Assembly: GCA_009787385.1 (NCBI GenBank)
Contig: WRGC01000008.1
Coordinates: 1-59,304 of the forward strand
Direction: 5' to 3'
DNA: 59,304 nucleotides
Source of the DNA: Bacillota bacterium
GTDB taxonomy: Bacteria; Bacillota; Clostridia; Christensenellales; Pumilibacteraceae
Position 1 is the first letter of the stretch. Each line of letters begins with the position of its first letter. Under the pieces are notes generated by a model. The model worked only from the letters and a program-made list of their open reading frames with translations. It was not told the origin of the DNA and ran no database searches. The translations under genes were made by a program, and so were the position numbers. Positions 19,129 to 28,150 of this stretch are shown one piece after another.

Positions 19129-19229
19129 ATATTTATTAAGTAATATTTAAATCTATTTTTCATATATTTATAAGTAAAAAATACATTATAGCAATAATAC
19201 AAATCTTACCATTTATCATATGAAAAAAA

Positions 19230-21191
19230 TTATTTCCCTTGTTTTTTGGACAAAAGTTTTACTATTAAGCTCAATCCTAAATTGAGTATCAATACCAATA
19301 TCAATAGTACTACACCTGTTGCAGCAGCTTGATCAGGATAAAGCGTATTGCCAAAGTAATATATATTGAGTGATAGTGTAGTCCCAGGACTTAATATATT
19401 GCTTGGCATCACTCCTACTACCATTCCAATAGTTAGTATAAGTACTGCACTTTCTGATATTGCTCTGCCAATAGTTTGTATCATAGCATTGCCTATACCA
19501 CTTAAAGATGATGGCAATACAATTCTAAATGTGGTTCGTACTTTGCTAGCACCCAAAGCTCTACTTGCTTCTCTATAGGTATGATGTACAGCAAGCAAAC
19601 TTTCTTCTGTAATGCGAATAACAGTAGGTAGTGTCATAATTGACAATGCCAAACCTCCAGCAATCAAAGAATAATCCCAACCAAATATACCTACAAATAC
19701 TATAAAACCAAACAAACCATAAACTATGCTTGGTATAGCTGCTAGACTATCTATAGCAAGTCTAAGATATTTTACACCCCTAGCTTGTCTTGCATATTCT
19801 GACAAGAATATTGCACAAGCTACACCTATTGGGATTGCTATGACTAATGCAATTCCCACAACTATAAGTGTCCCAACTATTGCAGGCATAAGGGTGGGAT
19901 TATCTAATGTATATTTTCCAAATATAAATTCCCAACTTAAGTAAGGTAGACCTCCAGATATTATAAAATACAAAATAGCTAGCAACATCAATACACCACA
20001 AGTAGATGCTATATAAGTCCACCACTTTAGTATTTTATATTTGATAGTTTGTCTATTATGAACACTCCACCAAGTATCTATCCACGCCCAAAATTTGTAC
20101 CACAACAAAGATAATCTAGTAATTTTTAATAAATAGGCAAAATAGTATATTGGTTTTGTCAAAACAAATTTGATTGATTTGCCAATTGTTTGCCAAAAAA
20201 TTTTCCAATATTCTTGTACAATTATAATAAATTTTGTTAAACCAACAATAGTAGATCTATTGGCTTTTTCGTTGTTTTTTTTGAGTTGAATTTTGTAATT
20301 GTGTGCTACTTTTCTTTCTTTGATTTTCATCAATATATAATTTAGAATGAGAGCAAAAAATAAAAGTACAACACCTACGGCTATCAACACTTCTACCAAA
20401 AATCCACTTTCTTCTCTAGCACTTCTTGCAATAAGTGCAGTCAAGGTATCAATGCTTTGAAAGAGACTTGTTGGCATTTGTGGCGAACCACCTATAACCA
20501 TTATTACAGCCATAGTTTCACCAATTGCTCTACCTATAGACAATATAATGGCTGTATATACACCACTTCTTGCCGCAGGAAATATTACCTTAAATACAGA
20601 TTGTTCACGAGTGGCACCAAGAGCCAATGCCCCTTCATACAACTCTCTAGGAACAGATCTCAATGCACTCAATGATATACTTACTATAGTTGGCAACACC
20701 ATTATGGAAAGAATAATGCTAGATGCTAGTATTCCGTGACCTACAAAATTTGGAGCAATTTCTCTCAATACAGGCACTACTATCATTATGCCAAACAATC
20801 CATACACTATACTAGGTACCGCAGCTAACAAGTTTATAACTTGTTCTATTGTAGATCTAAACTTTTTTGGACAAAACTTGTATAAGAATATTGCAATAAA
20901 TAATCCAAATATCAAACTAATTATTGTAGCAAGACCTGTTACATATATAGAACCTAATATCATTGGAAAAATTCCATAAACAGGTGTAGATGCATTAGGA
21001 TTCCAGTCTGTGCCAAACAAAAATTTCCACAATCCAACTTGTGATATAGCGGGTATTCCACGAGATAACAAAAATACCACTATGGCAAATAATGCTATTA
21101 CGCTAAACATTGCACTACTAAATAAAGAATACTTTATTACTCGTTCACGAACATGAATAAATTTAGAAGTGGTATTTTGTTGTATTGTCAT
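19230..21191 (-). CDS. Fused phosphate permease PstC-PstA
   Basis: One 653-residue chain holds both permease subunits of the Pst importer. Residues 1-285 are PstC-like, with six membrane segments and an EAA loop at 176-200 (EGALALGATREQ). Residues 379-653 are PstA-like, with a second EAA loop starting at 531 (EASRALGASKVR). The linker of about 90 residues (286-378) is basic and aromatic, with one or two possible re-entrant or membrane segments, and lets the PstA half start on the proper side. Both halves repeat the AAVPSIVYGLFG / AAIPSIVYGLFG motif. There is no stop or frameshift between them. Confidence 0.92.
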   Translation of the reverse strand: MTIQQNTTSKFIHVRERVIKYSLFSSAMFSVIALFAIVVFLLSRGIPAISQVGLWKFLFGTDWNPNASTPVYGIFPMILGSIYVTGLATIISLIFGLFIAIFLYKFCPKKFRSTIEQVINLLAAVPSIVYGLFGIMIVVPVLREIAPNFVGHGILASSIILSIMVLPTIVSISLSALRSVPRELYEGALALGATREQSVFKVIFPAARSGVYTAIILSIGRAIGETMAVIMVIGGSPQMPTSLFQSIDTLTALIARSAREESGFLVEVLIAVGVVLLFFALILNYILMKIKERKVAHNYKIQLKKNNEKANRSTIVGLTKFIIIVQEYWKIFWQTIGKSIKFVLTKPIYYFAYLLKITRLSLLWYKFWAWIDTWWSVHNRQTIKYKILKWWTYIASTCGVLMLLAILYFIISGGLPYLSWEFIFGKYTLDNPTLMPAIVGTLIVVGIALVIAIPIGVACAIFLSEYARQARGVKYLRLAIDSLAAIPSIVYGLFGFIVFVGIFGWDYSLIAGGLALSIMTLPTVIRITEESLLAVHHTYREASRALGASKVRTTFRIVLPSSLSGIGNAMIQTIGRAISESAVLILTIGMVVGVMPSNILSPGTTLSLNIYYFGNTLYPDQAAATGVVLLILVLILNLGLSLIVKLLSKKQGK

Positions 21192-21214
21192 AATAAAATT
21201 TAGTTATTAGTCAA

Positions 21215-21241
21215 TTATAAAAATCAATTAGATTTTTATAA
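21215..21241 (-). terminator. Hairpin between pstS and pstC-pstA, possible attenuator
   Basis: An 11-bp stem (21215-21225 with 21231-21241) and a 5-base loop lie in the 153-base gap after pstS. The tail after the stem is not a clean T run, so termination would be partial. Such a site would leave more transcript for the binding protein than for the permease. Confidence 0.45.
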
Positions 21242-21344
21242 CAATTTATAGTATTTAATTAATTAATATTAAAGTAATATAAATAAATTAAAGCTTGTAT
21301 ACAAAAATAAACAACAAAATAATTGATAATTATGGCAATAAAAT

Positions 21345-22283
21345 CTAACCGCCATAATTTATCAATTCTTTCCAATTATTAAAAGTCAATCCACTATTAG
21401 AGCTATATAAATGCTTTAATTGCTCTACACTAATGTTGCTTATATAGTTTGTGGCATGTACTATTATCACTATAGCATCTAACGCTATTGTAGATTTTTC
21501 TACAATATAATCTCCATCACCACTTTGCATTTCTTCAATAAGGCTATCACTAATTTCTGCTGAATACATTCCAAAGTCATGAGTATTATCCTGCATTGCA
21601 CTAATACTAGCACCACTACCTGTAGCATGAATGTTGTCCATATTGATATTTGGTTGTATATCCTTAAAAGCAACAGCTAGTCTTTGTATTAGTGGTTCAA
21701 CCGTAGTGCTACCTGCTATTTTGATTGCACCACTCAAATCTGGTACATATTGATAAGGCTCTCTCAATGTATCATCAACAACATATTTTTGTTGTTTTAC
21801 AATATCACTTCCATCTTTTGAATTTATAAAATCCAAAAAAGCTTTAGCTGCACGATTAGCATTGATTTTATCTAGTCTATACACAACACTAAGTGGTCTA
21901 GACAACTTATAACTATTGTCTCGCAAACTATCTTCGTCAGGAAGTACCCCATCTACCGATAGTTTGTTGACACCTCTATAATTGGTATTTATAAATCCCA
22001 ATCCTTCATATCCTATAGCTTGAGGATTAGAACGAACAGAAGAAATTACAGCAGCTTCACTGGCAACTACCTCATACGAATCACCCTTTGGAAGTGAAAC
22101 TTTTTCTTCTCCATACAAAGCTTGTTCTAGCCCTTTTCTAGTTCCACTGCTACTATCTCTAGAAACAACTTGTATTATTCTATCTTCTCTAAAGTCGCTA
22201 ATACATGCAACTAATATAATAGAGATAGATAAGAACAATGATAGTATCAGCAAAAATCTTAATCGTTTAGTTTTTATATGCAT
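21345..22283 (-). CDS. pstS: Phosphate-binding lipoprotein PstS, circularly permuted
   Basis: This is the binding protein of the Pst importer, but its halves are in reversed order. From the ATG at 22283 the 312 residues begin with a lipoprotein signal whose lipobox ends LVAC (Cys27). Then comes what is normally the second half: SRDSSSGTR at 41-49, the AIGYEGLGFI and LSRPL segments, and the usual C-terminal end (FLDFINSKDGSDIVKQ). After a linker at about 165-183 comes the normal N-terminal half: IAGSTTVEPL (from 189), ATGSGAS (220-226), Asp236 and the stretch SVEQLKHLY, ending NNWKELINYGG. Contacts equivalent to E. coli Thr10, Ser38, Asp56, Arg135, Ser139, Gly140 and Thr141 are all present. 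A TTG at 22328 would overlap the ATPase gene and is less likely. Confidence 0.88.
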   Translation of the reverse strand: MHIKTKRLRFLLILSLFLSISIILVACISDFREDRIIQVVSRDSSSGTRKGLEQALYGEEKVSLPKGDSYEVVASEAAVISSVRSNPQAIGYEGLGFINTNYRGVNKLSVDGVLPDEDSLRDNSYKLSRPLSVVYRLDKINANRAAKAFLDFINSKDGSDIVKQQKYVVDDTLREPYQYVPDLSGAIKIAGSTTVEPLIQRLAVAFKDIQPNINMDNIHATGSGASISAMQDNTHDFGMYSAEISDSLIEEMQSGDGDYIVEKSTIALDAIVIIVHATNYISNISVEQLKHLYSSNSGLTFNNWKELINYGG

Positions 22284-22308
22284 GATTTTGTTAATATTTT
22301 TATGCAAA

Positions 22309-23100
22309 TCAATTGTTATCTTTAACAATTGTATCGTTATTTATATCTTTATCATTACTCTTTTCTAAATGTTCTATTGTATCTTTGTCAGCCAATTGCA
22401 TAAAAATCTCTTCTAGAGATTTTTCGCTATCATTGCGCAGTTGTTCTAGAGTGCCTACAGCTATCAATTCTCCTTTGATTATTATACCTATCCTATCACA
22501 TATTTTTTCAGCTACATCTAAGATATGTGTACTAAAAAAAACAGCATTACCTCTATTGCAATGGTCTTTCATTAGTTGCTTTAGTTCATAGTTAGATTTA
22601 GGATCAAGTCCTGTCATAGGTTCGTCTAATATCCACAAAGCAGGATCATGTATTATTGCTCCAATTATGTGTATCTTTTGTTTCATACCGTGACTATACG
22701 ACTTAATTGGCTTGTCATATGCCTTGGTTAGTTCAAAAGTTTCTAACATTTTTTCTACTCGTTCTTTTCTTTGATTTAATGGAACTTTGTATATGTTAGC
22801 CATAAAGTTAACATACTCTCTACCTGTCAATTTATCATATATTACATGACTATCACTAACATATCCAAAACTTTGCTTTGCTTTTAGTGAATCTGCTTTT
22901 AGATTAAATCCATTTATTTCAATTATTCCATTGTTATAAGGCAAAATTCCTGCAATAGATTTAATTGTAGTAGTTTTGCCAGCACCATTCGGTCCCAAAA
23001 ACCCAAAAATTTCACCTTTTTTTAGTTCAAGGTTGAGATTTTTGACTGCAAATACATTAGACTTAGCATAACTCTTAGATAAATTATTTATTTTTAACAC
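22309..23100 (-). CDS. ABC transporter ATP-binding protein (exporter type)
   Basis: The 263-residue protein is a single nucleotide-binding domain of the drug and antibiotic exporter type (CcmA-like). It has Walker A GPNGAGKTT (about 39-47), the signature SHGMKQKI, Walker B LWILDEPMTGLDP and the switch His in FFSTHILD. The C-terminal 35 residues are acidic and Asn-rich. A ribosome site AAGGAATC precedes the ATG. It is the first gene of a minus-strand series running through pstS, pstC-pstA, pstB and phoU to an ABC-2 permease at 15865. It probably pairs with that permease, because PstB already serves the phosphate system. Confidence 0.9.
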   Translation of the reverse strand: MLKINNLSKSYAKSNVFAVKNLNLELKKGEIFGFLGPNGAGKTTTIKSIAGILPYNNGIIEINGFNLKADSLKAKQSFGYVSDSHVIYDKLTGREYVNFMANIYKVPLNQRKERVEKMLETFELTKAYDKPIKSYSHGMKQKIHIIGAIIHDPALWILDEPMTGLDPKSNYELKQLMKDHCNRGNAVFFSTHILDVAEKICDRIGIIIKGELIAVGTLEQLRNDSEKSLEEIFMQLADKDTIEHLEKSNDKDINNDTIVKDNN

Positions 23101-23423
23101 ATGATTCCTTAAAAATTCTATAAAATAATATCAATGTAAATTAGAAATTTTTTTTATAAACATACAATTGCTAACTACTGTATATGATTTATAGTTTATC
23201 ATATATAAATATAATTTGCAAACAGTTTTCCAATAAAAACTATTATGTTGGTTTTGGAGATAAACATTATATAACGACATTAATGTATTAACTTAAAATA
23301 TGTATCGTTACCTAGGAAAAGTTGCATTACAATTATTGTGCATTAATTAGGTATTTAGTACAAGTAGTAATGTTTTTTGACTAAATCAAAAAATATCACT
23401 CTATACATTATGCATATTGTAGA
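23101..23423. other. Gene-free stretch upstream of the ATPase-pst series
   Basis: No convincing coding sequence lies in these 323 bases. It should hold the promoter of the ATPase-pst series; a candidate on the minus strand is TTGCAA at about 23213-23218 followed after 17 bases by TAAACT. Near the traX end is a short hairpin (TTTTTTGA with TCAAAAAA, about 23371-23391). I could not recognise a Pho box. Confidence 0.4.
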
Positions 23424-24173
23424 TTAAATTAAAAAAGAATTGATAATAACCAAATGAAGTGGATAAAAAATATAAAATGCATATTGCTCTAGTTTGCTTA
23501 TCTTTAATTTTTTATCACTAAAATAAATAATAAATATTATACTAACAATAGAGAGTATTTGAATAGCAAAAGCTCCTTGCAAAAGCATAAGTATATTGAA
23601 AAGTAATAGTACAAAAACAGCTGTTTGTTTTGCAAAATACAAAGACTTAACTAAACAAAGATAAAATAGATATATTAAAATTATTCCTGCAATACCGTAA
23701 TCAAATTTTAATATAGTAGATAAAAAAAGTATTATCCCAAAAGCCAAAATATACATCCCAAAAATTGCGATATATTTACCATCTGTCTTTCCAGAATATT
23801 GTATTGAAATTAGGATTTTGTATAAATACTTTTGGACTGAGTTATTGAGAATGATACAACCAACTGCTCCTGCTAGTGTAAAGAATACATTGAAATTTTC
23901 AAATATATGCAAATTGGTCACATTAGATACAATAAATATAATCAACTGCACTACAATTGCAAAAACTAATAATCTAAAAAAGTACTTATACAAGTTTCGT
24001 GTCTTTGTAGCACCAAAAGCTATCAAAAAAGCAAAAAGGGGAAAAGCAATTCTACCTACAATTCTCAACAAAATCAAATTAGGAAAAATAAAATATCCTA
24101 TATGATCTATCAACATGGAGATACATGCAATAATTTTGATATGTCTTGAGTTTAGTATACTATTTTTTGTCAT
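23424..24173 (-). CDS. TraX-family membrane protein
   Basis: The 249-residue protein has about eight membrane segments. Its N-terminus reads HIKIIACISMLIDHIGYFIFP, then RIVGRIAFPLFAFLIAFG, which is the TraX family signature (found in F-pilin acetylase TraX and many chromosomal relatives). The C-terminal FYIFYPLHLVIINSF is also typical. In Firmicutes the role is unknown, and acetylation of a surface substrate is the usual guess. It stands alone, with lepA upstream in the same direction 112 bases away. Confidence 0.85.
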   Translation of the reverse strand: MTKNSILNSRHIKIIACISMLIDHIGYFIFPNLILLRIVGRIAFPLFAFLIAFGATKTRNLYKYFFRLLVFAIVVQLIIFIVSNVTNLHIFENFNVFFTLAGAVGCIILNNSVQKYLYKILISIQYSGKTDGKYIAIFGMYILAFGIILFLSTILKFDYGIAGIILIYLFYLCLVKSLYFAKQTAVFVLLLFNILMLLQGAFAIQILSIVSIIFIIYFSDKKLKISKLEQYAFYIFYPLHLVIINSFLI

Positions 24174-24285
24174 TTATTTTTGTAGATTTTTAAAAGAACT
24201 TCATAATAATTATTTTGAATATTTGTTATTTTTCAAGATATTAGTTTTAATAACTATAAATTTTTTATTAATTGATAGTACAAAA

Positions 24286-26091
24286 TTAATCTTTATTTAA
24301 TTTCAATACACTCATAAATGCTTCACTAGGTACTTCAACTGTACCTATTTGACGCATTTTCTTTTTTCCCTCTTTTTGTTTTTCTAATAATTTTCTTTTT
24401 CGGGTTATATCACCACCATAACATTTTGCTAAGACATCCTTACGCATAGCTCTAACTGTCTCTCTAGCAATTATTTTACCACCTGCTGCAGCTTGAATTG
24501 GAATTTCAAACATCTGTCTAGGTATGACATCCTTTAATTTTTCTACTATAGCCCTACCTCTATCATAAGCTTTGTCTTTGTGTACTATCAAACTTAATGC
24601 ATCACAAACATCTCCATTGAGTAGTATATCTAGTTTGACTAATTTGCTAGTTTGGTATCCCTTTAACTCATAGTCTAAACTTGCATATCCCCTTGTGCGA
24701 GACTTTAAGCTATCAAAAAAGTCATAAATAATTTCATTAAGTGGAACTTCATATTTTAGTTTTACTCTAGATTTATCTAGATAAATCATATCTTTGTACT
24801 CCCCTCTTTTTTCTTGGCACAAATCCATAATAGCACCAATATATTCAGGTGGAGTAAACAACTCTATAGATACCATAGGTTCTTCAATATAATCTATTTC
24901 TACTTGTGGAGGTAAATTGCTTGGGTTGGATACTTGCAAAACATTTCCATCTGTTTTGTATACTTTATATATTACAGATGGGGCAGTAGTAATTAAGTCT
25001 AAGTCAAACTCTCTTTCTAATCTTTCTGTAATAATTTCTAAATGAAGTAGTCCCAAAAATCCGCATCTAAATCCAAATCCCAATGCTACACTTGTTTCGG
25101 GTTCAAAGAACATGCTAGCATCATTTAGCTTGAGTTTTTCAAGTGCATCTTTCAAGTCGTTATATCTAGCACCATCTGTAGTAAATATACCGCAGTATAC
25201 CACAGGTTGTACTTTTTTGTATCCAGGATAAGCTTCTTTGCATGGTCTAGCATGTTCTGTAATAGTATCTCCAGGGGTAGTATCAGCTACATTTTTTATA
25301 CTAGCACACAAGTATCCCACATCTCCTGCTTGCAACATCTCTATGGCTTGAGGTCTAGGATTGAATATACCTACTTCAACTACACCAAAATCTTTATTGT
25401 TGGACATCATGCGTATATTAGTACCAGTTTTGACTTTTCCGTCTAATATCCTAACAAGGCACACTGCTCCTTTAAAATTATCATAATAACTGTCAAATAT
25501 CAAAGCTTTGAGCGGGGCATCAATATCTCCCTTTGGAGCTTCAAAATCTGTTATTATTTTGTCCAATACTTGTCCTATATTTAGTCCTGATTTAGCACTT
25601 ATCAATGGAGCAAATTCTGCATCTATACCTATTATTTCTTCAATTTCTGCTTTTATTTCGTCAGGTCTAGCACTTGGAAGATCTATTTTGTTGATTATAG
25701 GCATGATTTGTAGATTAGAATCCAAAGCTAAATAAACATTGGCAAGAGTTTGAGCCTCTACGCCTTGTGCGGCATCTACAACCAATATTGCACCCTCACA
25801 AGCTGCAAGACTGCGAGAAACCTCATAAGTAAAATCCACATGCCCTGGTGTATCTATAAGATTGAAGATATACTCTACTCCATCTTTTTGATAAAACATT
25901 CTAACAGGTGTAAGCTTGATAGTTATTCCCCTTTCTCTCTCTAATTCCATACTATCTAGCATTTGAGCTTGTTGTTCTCTCTTAGATACAGTTTGAGTCT
26001 CATCCATAAGCCTATCTGCTAGAGTAGACTTGCCATGATCTATATGTGCAATAATACAAAAGTTGCGTACTCTAGATTGTCTATCGTTCAT
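24286..26091 (-). CDS. lepA: Elongation factor 4 (LepA)
   Basis: LepA is a ribosome-bound translational GTPase related to EF-G. The 601-residue protein shows G1 AHIDHGKST (about 15-23), G3 DTPGHVDF, G4 NKIDLP, and the C-terminal LepA domain with [14 protein letters not shown] and [24 protein letters not shown]. The promoter has its -10 box only 8 bases before the ATG and no Shine-Dalgarno site, so the mRNA should be nearly leaderless. In many Firmicutes lepA precedes hemN and hrcA, but here traX-like follows. Confidence 0.97.
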   Translation of the reverse strand: MNDRQSRVRNFCIIAHIDHGKSTLADRLMDETQTVSKREQQAQMLDSMELERERGITIKLTPVRMFYQKDGVEYIFNLIDTPGHVDFTYEVSRSLAACEGAILVVDAAQGVEAQTLANVYLALDSNLQIMPIINKIDLPSARPDEIKAEIEEIIGIDAEFAPLISAKSGLNIGQVLDKIITDFEAPKGDIDAPLKALIFDSYYDNFKGAVCLVRILDGKVKTGTNIRMMSNNKDFGVVEVGIFNPRPQAIEMLQAGDVGYLCASIKNVADTTPGDTITEHARPCKEAYPGYKKVQPVVYCGIFTTDGARYNDLKDALEKLKLNDASMFFEPETSVALGFGFRCGFLGLLHLEIITERLEREFDLDLITTAPSVIYKVYKTDGNVLQVSNPSNLPPQVEIDYIEEPMVSIELFTPPEYIGAIMDLCQEKRGEYKDMIYLDKSRVKLKYEVPLNEIIYDFFDSLKSRTRGYASLDYELKGYQTSKLVKLDILLNGDVCDALSLIVHKDKAYDRGRAIVEKLKDVIPRQMFEIPIQAAAGGKIIARETVRAMRKDVLAKCYGGDITRKRKLLEKQKEGKKKMRQIGTVEVPSEAFMSVLKLNKD

Positions 26092-26099
26092 TGGAGTAT

Positions 26100-26128
26100 A
26101 TTATATAGGATTTTGTCACAATAAGCAA
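26100..26128 (-). promoter_or_regulatory. lepA promoter giving a nearly leaderless mRNA
   Basis: On the minus strand TTGCTT (26123-26128), a 17-base spacer and a perfect TATAAT (26100-26105) precede the ATG at 26091 by 8 bases. The predicted transcription start is about 26093. Confidence 0.7.
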
Positions 26129-26160
26129 CCTTTTTTATACTAGTCAAAATTGTCGCAGTG

Positions 26161-26169
26161 TGGTATAAT
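26161..26169 (+). promoter_or_regulatory. Extended -10 promoter of the LOG-family gene
   Basis: TGGTATAAT at 26161-26169 is an extended -10 element with a perfect TATAAT. The -35 region is poor. The gene starts about 100 bases downstream and has its own ribosome site. Confidence 0.6.
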
Positions 26170-26269
26170 ATACAAATAGATATTGATAATATATAGTCAA
26201 TGAGATATAGTAAAATATTTAATTACAATAAAAATTTTTAGTGAAACTTTAACTAAAAGGGGAAATAAA

Positions 26270-27001
26270 ATGGATGCATTTGAAGAATTGATGCTCTCAG
26301 GTAAACTCAATCTAAGCGATAGAGAATTGAGAATATTTGAGGAATTTGTAACTACTCGTGATAAACTAGAAAAAGAAAATATTAAGCACACTATTGTCAT
26401 TTTTGGTACAGCTAGAACTAAGGATAATGATACAAACCCAATTTCAAGACATTATTATCAATGCAACTATGAGTTGTCAAAAAAATTAGCTACATGGGTA
26501 AAAACTAAATATGTAAGTAGACCTCCTCAAGATAAGTACTATATTTGTACAGGTGGAGGCGGTGGAGCTATGGAAGCTGCCAATAGAGGAGCTAGCGACG
26601 CAGGAGAACGCACATTAGGATTTAATATAAAATTGCCATTTGAACAATTTACAAATCCTTATGTTTCTCAGGACTTGATTTTTCACTTTCATTATTTTTT
26701 TATTCGCAAATTCTTTTTTGCCAATTTAGCTAAGGCGTTTATTATATTCCCAGGAGGCTTTGGCACTATGGATGAATTGTTTGAAATTATGACATTATCC
26801 CAAACTCACAAAATGCAAAAGACAATCCCCTTTGTTTTGTTTGGAAAAGAATTTTTTGGACAATTTCTCAATTTTGATATGTTAATAGAACATGGATATA
26901 TTAGTCCACAAGATAAAAACCTATACATTTTGACAGATAGTGTAGATGAAGCATATCAACATATAATTAATAATATTGAAAAGGATAAATTTTTAATTTA
27001 A
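26270..27001 (+). CDS. LOG family protein (TIGR00730-like)
   Basis: The 243-residue protein belongs to the LOG (lysine-decarboxylase-like) fold. It has the nucleotide-binding GGGGGAMEAANRGA (about 95-108) and the hallmark PGGFGTMDELFE (about 161-172). Characterised relatives are phosphoribohydrolases that cleave nucleoside 5'-monophosphates, including cytokinin-activating enzymes and nucleotidases of the PpnN kind. The substrate here is not known. A good ribosome site (AAAAGGGGAAATAA) precedes the ATG. It is divergent from lepA and followed by a strong bidirectional terminator, so it is monocistronic. Confidence 0.88.
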   Translation: MDAFEELMLSGKLNLSDRELRIFEEFVTTRDKLEKENIKHTIVIFGTARTKDNDTNPISRHYYQCNYELSKKLATWVKTKYVSRPPQDKYYICTGGGGGAMEAANRGASDAGERTLGFNIKLPFEQFTNPYVSQDLIFHFHYFFIRKFFFANLAKAFIIFPGGFGTMDELFEIMTLSQTHKMQKTIPFVLFGKEFFGQFLNFDMLIEHGYISPQDKNLYILTDSVDEAYQHIINNIEKDKFLI

Positions 27002-27018
27002 TTTGTTTAATGGTTTAA

Positions 27019-27065
27019 AAATAAAAAGTCGCTCCAAAACTTGAGAGTGACTTTTTATTTTTTTT
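27019..27065. terminator. Bidirectional terminator between LOG gene and CPBP gene
   Basis: A 16-bp stem with one G-T pair (27019-27034 with 27045-27060) is followed by a T run on the plus strand and has an A-rich 5' arm serving the minus strand. It separates two convergent genes. Confidence 0.9.
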
Positions 27066-27089
27066 AAGATTATGTTTATATTTAAATTT

Positions 27090-28142
27090 CTAACTCATTG
27101 CTAATACGAATGCAGAGACCCAAAACAAAATACATATTGCTATAGTAAGAGAATATACCAAACTTGCAACACTATTACCATGTATTGATGGAATAGTAGA
27201 TATTTGAAGTGGCAACTCTGAGTTGTGGTTGCCATATTTTTTTGCTAATTTACTGATTTGTATAATAGAGAATGCACCAGATATAAAAAGAAAAATTGCA
27301 ACAACTACAAACCACCCCTGACTAAATAGATAAACTAAAATCTCATTGAACCATACCCAATCAGTAATAAGAAAGGAAAATAGATTGTTGCAAGCATGTA
27401 TAATTATAGCAGGAATAATGCTATTGGATTTGAATGTTGCTATACCACATACAACGCCTAACAGAAATTGATAAAATGTTTGCTCAGGGTTCATGTGCAT
27501 CATTGCAAATGCAAACGAGCTAATCAACACTGCTTTGACTCCACCCTTGTTTTTAAATCCCTCTAATATACCAAATCTAAATACTAACTCTTCTGTAATA
27601 GGTGCAATAAAGCATATTACTAATAGTCCCAAAAAGAATTCTAGCGGAGTTGAAAATACTAAAGCCGTGCTTGTATAACCAATACTTTCTAAAAATATTC
27701 CAAAATATACATTAGTAGACAAAAATGATATAAAAGCAATAATCCACATAGATATTGCTATAAGTAATAGTTTTGGACTAATATATAATCTTTGTTTGAT
27801 TAATCTAAATTTACTTGTTCCACTACTCAACACCGCTACAAAAAACATAACTTGTATCAAAATCATAATAACAAGATTGACTAGCATGCTTTCAAGTATA
27901 TTTGTATCAGTCCCAATACTAAACACTATAACAAAAATAGCTATTGCAAATTGCAATGCAATAATAAAACCGATAGCTTTTGCAAATATCCATGCACTTT
28001 GTGTAGGTGTATACACACTTATTTGAGGAGTAGATTGAGACTGTTGTGTATTGTTTTCATTATTTGTTTGCATGATTGCACCGCAATTGCCACAAAAGTT
28101 TGCATCAAAATTATTTTTAAAATTACATATTTTACAATTCAT
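27090..28142 (-). CDS. CPBP-family membrane metalloprotease with zinc ribbon
   Basis: The 350-residue protein starts with a four-cysteine zinc ribbon (Cys3, Cys6, Cys17, Cys20) and a short polar linker. About eight membrane segments follow. The CPBP/Rce1-type motifs are visible as EELVFRFG (EExxxR), AFAMMHMNPEQ and IIHACNN. Relatives are intramembrane proteases or bacteriocin self-immunity proteins; the substrate cannot be inferred. It starts 8 bases after the stop of the walJ-like gene and is cotranscribed with it. Confidence 0.88.
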   Translation of the reverse strand: MNCKICNFKNNFDANFCGNCGAIMQTNNENNTQQSQSTPQISVYTPTQSAWIFAKAIGFIIALQFAIAIFVIVFSIGTDTNILESMLVNLVIMILIQVMFFVAVLSSGTSKFRLIKQRLYISPKLLLIAISMWIIAFISFLSTNVYFGIFLESIGYTSTALVFSTPLEFFLGLLVICFIAPITEELVFRFGILEGFKNKGGVKAVLISSFAFAMMHMNPEQTFYQFLLGVVCGIATFKSNSIIPAIIIHACNNLFSFLITDWVWFNEILVYLFSQGWFVVVAIFLFISGAFSIIQISKLAKKYGNHNSELPLQISTIPSIHGNSVASLVYSLTIAICILFWVSAFVLAMS

Positions 28143-28150
28143 ACTTTTTC

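Noticed and set aside
22284-22328. Earlier TTG start for pstS
   Set aside because: It would overlap the ATPase gene by 20 bases and place 15 polar residues before the lipoprotein signal. The ATG at 22283 gives a normal-length signal.
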